Source: Pusillimonas sp. UBA6240 (GTDB taxonomy: Bacteria; Pseudomonadota; Gammaproteobacteria; Burkholderiales; Burkholderiaceae_B). Taken from it: 11,395 nucleotides of DNA. The stretch spans positions 1-11,395 of the forward strand of contig DJWC01000136.1 of assembly GCA_002441445.1 (NCBI GenBank), read 5' to 3'. Shown piece after piece: positions 6,000 to 11,395 of the stretch. Under the pieces are notes generated by a model. The model was not told where the DNA came from and did no database searches. It saw only the letters and a program-made list of their open reading frames with translations. The position numbers and the translations under genes were made by a program. Position 1 is the stretch's first letter. Every line of letters begins with the position of its first letter.

Positions 6000-6031
6000 A
6001 TGTTCGAACAACTTATAAAGATCGGACATAT
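5998..6031. promoter_or_regulatory. Candidate GntR-regulator operator
   Basis: TGTTCGAACA (6001-6010) is a perfect palindrome directly after the -10 box. Its core GT-TCGA-AC resembles the GT-N-TA-N-AC pattern described for HutC-type operators, with CG in place of the central TA. A wider inverted repeat also exists: ATATGTTCG (5998-6006) against CGGACATAT (6023-6031), eight of nine positions. Binding here would block the operon promoter. No second copy was found near the regulator start. Confidence 0.45.
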
Positions 6032-6034
6032 ATA

Positions 6035-7381
6035 ATGCCTATTTCTGTTCTCGACTCCAGTATTTTCAAAGACATGTTCGGTACGCGGGCCATGCGCGCC
6101 GTCTTCGACGACCGCGCCACGGTGGCCCGCTACGTCGAGACGGAAGTGGCCCTGGCCGCCGTGCAGGGCCGCCTGGGCGTCATCCCGGAGCAAGCCGCCC
6201 GGGCCATCGCGGAGCGCGCCGACGCATCGAAGATCGACCTTGCCGCGCTCAAGGCCGAGACCGAGATCGTGGGCTATCCCATCCTTCCACTGGTGCATCA
6301 ACTGGCGAAAATCTGCGGCGCCGAAGGCGAATATCTGCACTGGGGCGCCACTACGCAAGACATCATGGATACGGCCACCGTGCTGCAGGTGCGCGATGCG
6401 CTCGCGCTGATCGAAAAGGATCTGGAAGCGGTCGACGGCCTGCTCGCCGGGCTGGCCGAACGCTACCGGGATACGCCGATGGCCGGACGGACGCACTTGC
6501 AGCACGCCTTGCCCGTGACCTTCGGCTACAAGGCTGCCGTCTGGCTGCTGGCCGTGCGGCGCAGCCGGGAGCGCCTGAGCCAATTGAAGCCGCGCGTGCT
6601 CGTCGGCCAACTGGGCGGCGCCGCCGGCACCCTGGCCTCGCTGGGCGACCAGGGCCTGGCGGTGAACGCCGCTCTGATGGAAGAGCTCCAGCTCGCGGCG
6701 GCGCCGGTCACCTGGCACGTCGCCCGCGACGGGCTGGCCGAAGCCGTGCAGTTCCTGGGACTGGTCACCGCCGCGCTCGGCAAGATCGCCCTGGACGTCA
6801 TGCTGATGATGAGCAACGAGCTGGGCGAGGCCTTCGAGCCTTTCGTCAAAGGCCGCGGCGCATCGAGCACCATGCCGCAGAAGCGCAACCCCATTTCCTG
6901 CGAACTGATCTGGAGCGCCGCCAAGACCGTGCGCCAGCACGCGGGCCTGGCGCTGGACGCCATGCTGCATGATTTCGAGCGCGCCACCGGGCCCTGGCAT
7001 ATCGAATGGTCCTGCATCCCCGAATCCTTCATCCTGACGGCGGGCGCGCTGAACCAGGCGAAACTCATGCTCGCCGGCCTGGAGGTCGATGCGCCGCGCA
7101 TGCGGCGTAACCTGGACCTGTCCGGGGGCCTGATCGTCGCCGAGGCGGTGATGATGGGCCTGGCCCCCCACCTGGGCCGCCAGACCGCGCACGATATCGT
7201 CTACGACGCTTGCCGCAAGGCCGCCACATCGCGCCTGCCGCTGGCGCAAGTCCTGTACGAATGCCCTGAAGTCACCGCCAAGCTGGACCACGCGGCCATC
7301 GATCGCCTCTGCGACCCGGCCAATTACCTGGGCAGCGCACAGCGCATGGTCGACGACATGCTGGCCTGGCGCAAAGGGTGA
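6035..7381 (+). CDS. Fumarase/aspartase-superfamily lyase, PcaB (3-carboxymuconate cycloisomerase)/adenylosuccinate-lyase-like
   Basis: This 448-residue soluble enzyme has the three conserved regions of the superfamily: HWGATTQDIMDTA (102-114), GRTHLQHALP (151-160), and the signature loop SSTMPQKRNP (277-286), which carries the catalytic serine. The stretch ERATGPWHIEW (315-325) is typical of the PcaB/adenylosuccinate-lyase-like branch. The superfamily performs beta-eliminations that normally release fumarate; PcaB instead cyclises 3-carboxymuconate. No other protocatechuate genes (pcaGH, pcaC, pcaD) are nearby, while a fumarase lies two genes downstream, so a fumarate-releasing lyase seems more likely (inference). 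Adenylosuccinate lyase itself is unlikely because of the catabolic context. The ATG at 6035 lies 29 nt after the predicted transcript start; its ribosome binding site is weak (CGGA). First gene of the operon, 91 bp before the Bug gene. Confidence 0.85.
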   Translation: MPISVLDSSIFKDMFGTRAMRAVFDDRATVARYVETEVALAAVQGRLGVIPEQAARAIAERADASKIDLAALKAETEIVGYPILPLVHQLAKICGAEGEYLHWGATTQDIMDTATVLQVRDALALIEKDLEAVDGLLAGLAERYRDTPMAGRTHLQHALPVTFGYKAAVWLLAVRRSRERLSQLKPRVLVGQLGGAAGTLASLGDQGLAVNAALMEELQLAAAPVTWHVARDGLAEAVQFLGLVTAALGKIALDVMLMMSNELGEAFEPFVKGRGASSTMPQKRNPISCELIWSAAKTVRQHAGLALDAMLHDFERATGPWHIEWSCIPESFILTAGALNQAKLMLAGLEVDAPRMRRNLDLSGGLIVAEAVMMGLAPHLGRQTAHDIVYDACRKAATSRLPLAQVLYECPEVTAKLDHAAIDRLCDPANYLGSAQRMVDDMLAWRKG

Positions 7382-7414
7382 ACCCCTCTCGGCGCCAAAC
7401 GATCCCATCCCCCA

Positions 7415-7442
7415 CGCGCATTTTTTGACAACGGGATGCGCG
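7415..7442. repeat. Inverted repeat between the lyase and Bug genes
   Basis: CGCGCAT (7415-7421) and ATGCGCG (7436-7442) form a perfect 7-bp stem with a 14-base loop containing a T-run and TTGACA. No -10 box follows at the right distance, and no T-tract follows the stem. It may mark an mRNA processing or stability element that sets different levels for the lyase and the binding protein (inference). Confidence 0.4.
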
Positions 7443-7472
7443 ACATCCGCCCCTTCCAATCAGGAGACAATG

Positions 7473-8462
7473 ATGAAACGACTTACCGCGGCGCTGGCCG
7501 CAATGGCCGCCATATCGGCGACGACGCTTGCACCGCAGGCCCATGCACAAGACAAATACCCCTCCAGGGCGCTGACCTGGGTGGTGCCTTTCGCGGCGGG
7601 AGGGCCCACCGACGCCATGGCGCGCAATATCGCCAACCAGGTGTCGCAACAGCTTGGACAATCCATCGTCATCGAGAACGCCCCCGGCGCGGGCGGCACC
7701 ATCGGTGCCACCAAAGTCGCCCGCGCCGAACCGGACGGCTACACTTTCCTCGTAGGCCACATCGGCTACATGGCGGCCGCGCCTTCCCTGTATGACAACC
7801 TGCGCTATGACCCGGTCAAGAATTTCGATGCCGTCTTCCGCTTTCCCGACACGCCGCTGGTGCTGCTGGTCGGCGAAGGGTCGAAGTTCAAGACCGTCGA
7901 CGAACTGCTGGCGTTCGCCCGCGCGAACCCCAAGGCGCTGAACTTCAGCAATGCCGGCGTGGGCTCGACATCGCATCTCGTGGCGGCCATGTTCGCCAGC
8001 AAGGCCGGCATCGAGATACAGCCCATCGCCTACAAAGGCGCCGGCCCGGCGCTCAATGATTTGATGGGCGGCCAGGTGGACGCCATGTTCGACCAGACGA
8101 ATACCGCGCTGCCCCAGGTCAAGGGCGGCAAAGTGCGCGCGCTCGGGCTGACCTCCACGGGCCCGATGGCGCAATTCCCAGGCGTGCCCACCATGTCGGC
8201 CAGCGCGGTGCCGGGCTTCGAGGTGGCGACCTGGTATGGCCTGTACGCCCCCAAGGGCGTGCCGCGCGAAGTGATCGACACGCTCTACAATGCGTACAAG
8301 AAAGCAATGAGCAACAAGGCCTTCACCCAGTCCATGGCCGACCAGGGGATCCGCCTGCTGCCCGATGCGGATTACGCCCCCGGCGCCTTCCAGGCATTTA
8401 CCGCGGAAGAAGGCAAGCGTTGGGCGAGCGTCATCAAAGACGCGGGGATCAGCCTGAAATAG
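7473..8462 (+). CDS. Bug-family (TctC-like) tripartite tricarboxylate transporter substrate-binding protein
   Basis: Bug proteins are periplasmic binding proteins of the tripartite tricarboxylate transporter type; they capture carboxylates or related small molecules and pass them to TctA/TctB. This 329-residue protein has a signal peptide, MKRLTAALAAMAAISATTLA, with likely cleavage after AHA (about residue 25). The mature part begins QDKYPSRALTW and shows Bug motifs: VPFAAGGPTDAMAR, GAGGTIGATKVA, the PDGYT segment and LNFSNAGVGSTSHL. The ATG at 7473 is preferred over the adjacent 7470 ATG because it is six bases from the AGGAG site. No tctA or tctB lies in the window, so it is an orphan binding protein here, as is common in Bordetella relatives. 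Its stop overlaps the ribosome binding site of the next gene. It likely binds the substrate of the lyase pathway (inference). Confidence 0.93.
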   Translation: MKRLTAALAAMAAISATTLAPQAHAQDKYPSRALTWVVPFAAGGPTDAMARNIANQVSQQLGQSIVIENAPGAGGTIGATKVARAEPDGYTFLVGHIGYMAAAPSLYDNLRYDPVKNFDAVFRFPDTPLVLLVGEGSKFKTVDELLAFARANPKALNFSNAGVGSTSHLVAAMFASKAGIEIQPIAYKGAGPALNDLMGGQVDAMFDQTNTALPQVKGGKVRALGLTSTGPMAQFPGVPTMSASAVPGFEVATWYGLYAPKGVPREVIDTLYNAYKKAMSNKAFTQSMADQGIRLLPDADYAPGAFQAFTAEEGKRWASVIKDAGISLK

Positions 8463-8471
8463 GAGGCAGCC

Positions 8472-9980
8472 ATGACGCGAGGCCACATCGCGGCGGAAGA
8501 CATCGTCGCCAGCATCGCCGACGCGCTCCAGTACATCAGCTATTACCATCCAGCCGATTTCGTGCAGGCCCTGAAGCGGGCCTATGACCTGGAAGCCGAG
8601 GGCCCCGCGCGCAACGCGCTGCTGCAACTGCTGGTGAACAGCAAAATGTCGGCGACGGGCCATCGGCCGCTCTGCCAGGATACGGGCGTGGTCCACGTCT
8701 ATGCCCGGCTGGGCATGGACGCACGCGTCGAGAGTCCGGATCGCCCTACGCCCAGCCTGCAGGCATTGGCCGACCGGGCGGTCGCGCTGGCTTACGGCTA
8801 TGCGGCCAATCCGCTGCGGGCTTCGATGATCCGCGATCCGCTGGGCCGGCGCAGCAATACCGGCGACAATACCCCCGCCATCGTGCATGTGGGCCTGGTC
8901 GAGGGCGACACGCTGGAACTGACAGTGGTCGCCAAGGGCGGCGGCGGCGACGTCAAGGCGCGCTACGCCATGCTCAATCCCAGCGATTCGGTGGCGGACT
9001 GGGTCGTCTCCCAGATCCCCGGCCTGGGCGCCGGATGGTGTCCGCCCGGCGTGCTTGGCGTCGGGGTGGGCGGCAGCCCCGAGCAGGCGATGACGCTGGC
9101 CAAGCGCTCGCTGTTCGAACCCATAGACATGCACCGCCTGATGGAGGCGGGCCCGCGGGATGCGGCGCAAGCCCTGCGCCTGGACTTGTTCGAGCGCATC
9201 AATGCGCTGGGCATAGGCGCGCAGGGATTGGGCGGGAAAACGACCGTACTGGACGTGAAGGTCGCCCACGCGCCCTCGCATGCCGCGCTGCTGCCCGTGG
9301 CGATACTGCCCAATTGCGCAGCCACCCGCTATATCTCTTTTTCCCTGGACGGTTCGGGGCCGGCGCGGCTGAGCGCGCCCGACCCAGAGATATGGGCCGG
9401 CATACCGGACGACATGCCGCAGCGGGGCGGCATCCCGGTGAATCTGGATACGCTTACGCGTGAGGAGGTCGCCCGGTGGAAGGCGGGCGACACGCTGCTG
9501 CTCTCGGGCAAGCTGATCACCGGGCGCGATGCGGCCCACAAACGCATGGCGGATACGCTGGCGCGCGGCGAGCCGCTGCCGGTCGACCTGCGCGGGCGGG
9601 CCCTTTACTACGTGGGCCCGGTCGACCCCGTGGCGGGCGAGGCGGTGGGTCCCGCCGGCCCCACGACCTCGGCGCGCATGGATAAATTCATGCCCGCGCT
9701 GCTCGAACAGACGGGGCTGCTCGTCACCATCGGCAAGGCCGAGCGCGGCCCCATCGCTATCGAGGCCATTCGCAAAGCCCAGGGCGCATATCTGATTGCC
9801 GTGGGCGGCGCCGCCTACCTCGTCGCCAAGGCGGTCCGATCGGCGCGCGTGCTGGCTTATGAAGACCTCGGCATGGAAGCGATGTACGAATTCACGGTGG
9901 AGAACATGCCCGTGGTCGTGGCGATCGACGCGTCGGGCCGCAGGATCCATCGCGCCATTCCAATCGCCGTGGCGCCGTGA
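8472..9980 (+). CDS. Class I (iron-sulfur) fumarate hydratase, fused alpha and beta parts
   Basis: The enzyme hydrates fumarate to L-malate through a [4Fe-4S] cluster. The 502-residue chain fuses a TtdA-like alpha part (about 1-300) and a TtdB-like beta part (about 320-490). Cluster cysteines are C68 in LCQDTG, C190 in AGWCPPG and C282 in LPNCAATR. The beta part shows YYVGPVDP, GPAGPTTSARMDKF and GKAERGP. The start MTRGHIAAEDIVASIADALQ matches the usual N-terminus, and AGGAGG five bases upstream is a very strong site that overlaps the preceding stop codon. Expression is therefore tightly linked to the Bug gene. L-tartrate dehydratase or another related hydratase is the main alternative; the symbol fumA could be used if activity is confirmed. 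The C-terminus (IHRAIPIAVAP) seems shorter than remembered relatives. The gene converges on the SDR with 18 bp between. Confidence 0.9.
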   Translation: MTRGHIAAEDIVASIADALQYISYYHPADFVQALKRAYDLEAEGPARNALLQLLVNSKMSATGHRPLCQDTGVVHVYARLGMDARVESPDRPTPSLQALADRAVALAYGYAANPLRASMIRDPLGRRSNTGDNTPAIVHVGLVEGDTLELTVVAKGGGGDVKARYAMLNPSDSVADWVVSQIPGLGAGWCPPGVLGVGVGGSPEQAMTLAKRSLFEPIDMHRLMEAGPRDAAQALRLDLFERINALGIGAQGLGGKTTVLDVKVAHAPSHAALLPVAILPNCAATRYISFSLDGSGPARLSAPDPEIWAGIPDDMPQRGGIPVNLDTLTREEVARWKAGDTLLLSGKLITGRDAAHKRMADTLARGEPLPVDLRGRALYYVGPVDPVAGEAVGPAGPTTSARMDKFMPALLEQTGLLVTIGKAERGPIAIEAIRKAQGAYLIAVGGAAYLVAKAVRSARVLAYEDLGMEAMYEFTVENMPVVVAIDASGRRIHRAIPIAVAP

Positions 9981-9999
9981 AGCGCCGGGCCCTGGCGCT
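9981..9999. terminator. Hairpin in the junction between convergent fumarase and SDR genes
   Basis: AGCGCC (9981-9986) and GGCGCT (9994-9999) form a perfect 6-bp stem around GGGCCCT. It fills the whole 18-bp gap between the two stop codons. There is no T-tract on either side, so it is at best a weak or Rho-assisted terminator, or a transcript-end stabiliser. Confidence 0.35.
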
Positions 10000-10811
10000 C
10001 AGCGGTCCACGCCGCCAGGCCGGCGCGGCTTGCGCTGCCGGCCGGCGGCAATACGGTCGTAGAGCGCATCGGGCACGAGACGCAGCAGCTTGGCCACGAT
10101 CCCCATCTGCCAGGGAATGACAGTATAGCTGCTGGCGCGCGCGATGGCGCGGCCGGCGGCTTCCGCAAAGCGGTCCACCGGCATGAGGAAGGGCATGCGG
10201 TAGGGGTTGCGCGCGGTCATCGGCGTCTGGATGAAGCCCGGCGCCAGGGTCACGACCCTGACCCCCGTCCCGCGCAATTCCACCCGCAGGCTTTCGCAAT
10301 AGCAGCGCACGGCCGCCTTGGAGGCGCTGTAGGCTCCCGCCCCGGGCAGGCCCCGCACGCCGGCGACGCTGGCGATGCCCACCAGCGTACCGCGCCTGCG
10401 CTGCTTCATGGAAGCGATGAAAGGCTCGAAGGTGGCCACGGTGCCGTTCACATTGGTGGCCAGCACGGCGGACAGGACGTCGAAATCATCCGGCTCTTCG
10501 GTGAGCGTGCCGACGCTGATGCCCGCGCTGGCGATGACGATATCCACCGGGCCCTCCGCAAGAAAGTCCGCCGCCGCGCGATGCAGCGCCGGCCTGTCGC
10601 GCACGTCGGCGACATACAGGCGATGCCCGCCCGGAGCCCGGCCGTCCGCGGTGCCGCCTCCGCCCTGGGCAGGCAGGCTGCGCAGGACCGCCCGCAAGGC
10701 GTCTTCGCGCCGCCCCACCAGCCCGACCTGCGCCCCCAGCCGCGCATAAAAAAGAGCGAGCGCGGCGCCTATGCCGCTGCTCGCTCCGGTGATGAAAACG
10801 CGCTGCGCCAA
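9999..10811 (-). CDS. Short-chain dehydrogenase/reductase (SDR)
   Basis: A classical SDR of 270 residues with a Rossmann fold that binds NAD(P)(H). The cofactor motif TGASSGIG is at 8-15; R34-R35 after the second strand suggest NADP(H) preference (inference). The catalytic set is N120, S148, Y161 and K165 (YSASK). The usual NNAG motif is replaced by ASAG at 94-97. A Gly-rich insert (about 48-62) between the second and third strands is unusual. After the active site the pattern LAPGFIQTPMT is typical. The start must be the TTG at 10811: the carB stop codon is in the same frame four codons upstream, and the first codons MAQRVFITGA fit the family. No ribosome binding site is visible, so translation may depend on ribosomes ending at carB. 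The substrate is unknown. Confidence 0.88.
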   Translation of the reverse strand: MAQRVFITGASSGIGAALALFYARLGAQVGLVGRREDALRAVLRSLPAQGGGGTADGRAPGGHRLYVADVRDRPALHRAAADFLAEGPVDIVIASAGISVGTLTEEPDDFDVLSAVLATNVNGTVATFEPFIASMKQRRRGTLVGIASVAGVRGLPGAGAYSASKAAVRCYCESLRVELRGTGVRVVTLAPGFIQTPMTARNPYRMPFLMPVDRFAEAAGRAIARASSYTVIPWQMGIVAKLLRLVPDALYDRIAAGRQRKPRRPGGVDR

Positions 10812-10820
10812 GCTGCGGGC

Positions 10821-11395
10821 TTACTGTGGGGGCAGCGAGGCGTGCAGTTGCTGCAGGGGATAGACCACCAGGCCGCCCCCATGGCGCAGATACTGCAGAC
10901 CCTCTACCGCCGCGCTGGCGCCCGCTATCGTGGTGAAGAAGGCGACGCGATTGGCCAGCGCCTGCGTGCGTATGGTCCGGGAATCGGCGATGGCGTTGCG
11001 CCGCTCTTCAACCGTGTTGATCACCATGGCGATTTCGCCGTTCTTGATCATGTCGACGATATGCGGCCTGCCCTCGGTGACTTTGTTGACCATCTGGACG
11101 TCCAGCCCCGCGGCTTCGATGGCCGCCGCGGTGCCGCGCGTGGCGACGATCTTGAAGCCCATCGAGCTCAGGCCGCGGGCCACCTCGACCGCGCGCGGCT
11201 TGTCCTGCGCCCGCACGCTGATGAATGCCGTGCCCGATTCCGGCAGCGCCACGCCGGCGGCGAGCTGCGACTTCACGAAGGCTTCGCCGAAGCTTTCGCC
11301 CACGCCCATGACTTCGCCGGTCGATTTCATTTCGGGCCCCAGTATGGTGTCCACGCCGGGGAATTTCACGAAGGGGAAGACGGCTTCCTTGACCG
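10821..11395 (-). CDS. carB: Carbamoyl-phosphate synthase large subunit, C-terminal part (runs off the right edge)
   Basis: CarB makes carbamoyl phosphate from bicarbonate, ATP and ammonia supplied by CarA, feeding pyrimidine and arginine synthesis. The visible 190 residues begin VKEAVFPFVKFPGVD and contain the hallmark ILGPEMKSTGEVMGVG at the end of the second synthetase unit. The rest is the MGS-like allosteric domain, which in E. coli binds UMP and ornithine; IVATRGTAAAIEAAG lies in the expected effector region. The protein ends HASLPPQ with TAA at 10823-10821. The valine of VKFPG is coded by GTG and is internal, not a start. The SDR gene follows after nine bases in the same frame. Confidence 0.97.
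   Translation of the reverse strand, partial: VKEAVFPFVKFPGVDTILGPEMKSTGEVMGVGESFGEAFVKSQLAAGVALPESGTAFISVRAQDKPRAVEVARGLSSMGFKIVATRGTAAAIEAAGLDVQMVNKVTEGRPHIVDMIKNGEIAMVINTVEERRNAIADSRTIRTQALANRVAFFTTIAGASAAVEGLQYLRHGGGLVVYPLQQLHASLPPQ

Noticed and set aside
7425..7430. TTGACA in the lyase-Bug gap as an internal promoter
   Set aside because: No -10-like hexamer follows at 15-19 bp; the sequence there is GC-rich.
5837..7459. Long N-terminal extension of the GntR frame across the lyase gene
   Set aside because: The frame happens to stay open, but the GntR family begins at the wHTH near 5820 and the extension is antisense to the lyase.
7272..9950. Very long open frame (892 codons) on the minus strand across the Bug and fumarase genes
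   Set aside because: High GC content makes antisense stops rare. The product is low-complexity His/Arg/Gly, while the plus-strand frames give two well-defined families with strong ribosome binding sites.

Overview
The window is GC-rich chromosomal DNA from a betaproteobacterium, most likely family Alcaligenaceae (Bordetella, Achromobacter or Pusillimonas type). Three things point there. The proteins resemble that group's FtsH, RlmE, GreA and CarB. yhbY is read away from rlmE. A Bug-type periplasmic binding protein is present, a family greatly expanded in these bacteria. The family placement rests on remembered similarity, not on a search. Twelve protein genes are supported: ten complete, and ftsH and carB cut by the window edges. 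I see no tRNA, rRNA, CRISPR array, insertion sequence or phage gene.

Left part (1-2864), housekeeping. The 5' end of ftsH (membrane AAA+ protease) and rlmE (23S rRNA 2'-O-methyltransferase) lie on the minus strand. yhbY (ribosome-assembly RNA-binding protein) starts only 17 bp away on the plus strand and may be leaderless. greA (transcript cleavage factor) is on the minus strand and converges with yhbY across 340 bp of non-coding DNA. That DNA holds a candidate shared terminator and a decayed 54-bp tandem duplication of the greA 3' end. The 352 bp upstream of greA carry the terminator of the uraA-like permease gene and then two hairpins in the greA leader. The hairpin nearer greA looks like a second intrinsic terminator just before the greA ribosome binding site.

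Middle part (2865-5836). A uracil/xanthine (NCS2) permease on the minus strand is divergent from a histidine phosphatase (GpmB/CobC-like) on the plus strand. The phosphatase converges with a GntR/HutC-type regulator on the minus strand.

Right part (5837-9980), an accessory catabolic unit. The GntR regulator is divergent from a three-gene plus-strand operon: a PcaB/adenylosuccinate-lyase-like member of the fumarase/aspartase superfamily, a Bug solute-binding protein with signal peptide, and a fused class I [4Fe-4S] fumarate hydratase. A TTGACA/GATAAT promoter and a TGTTCGAACA palindrome sit just before the lyase. A reasonable model is capture of a carboxylate in the periplasm, beta-elimination that releases fumarate, and hydration of fumarate to malate, all under the GntR regulator. 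The true substrate cannot be read from sequence.

Far right (9999-11395). On the minus strand, the C-terminal end of carB (pyrimidine/arginine synthesis) is followed after 9 nt by a short-chain dehydrogenase. The dehydrogenase is in the same frame as carB and starts with TTG. carB/SDR and uraA/greA share an orientation but are separated by the plus-strand catabolic operon and the phosphatase, so the catabolic block may be an insertion into an older housekeeping order (inference).
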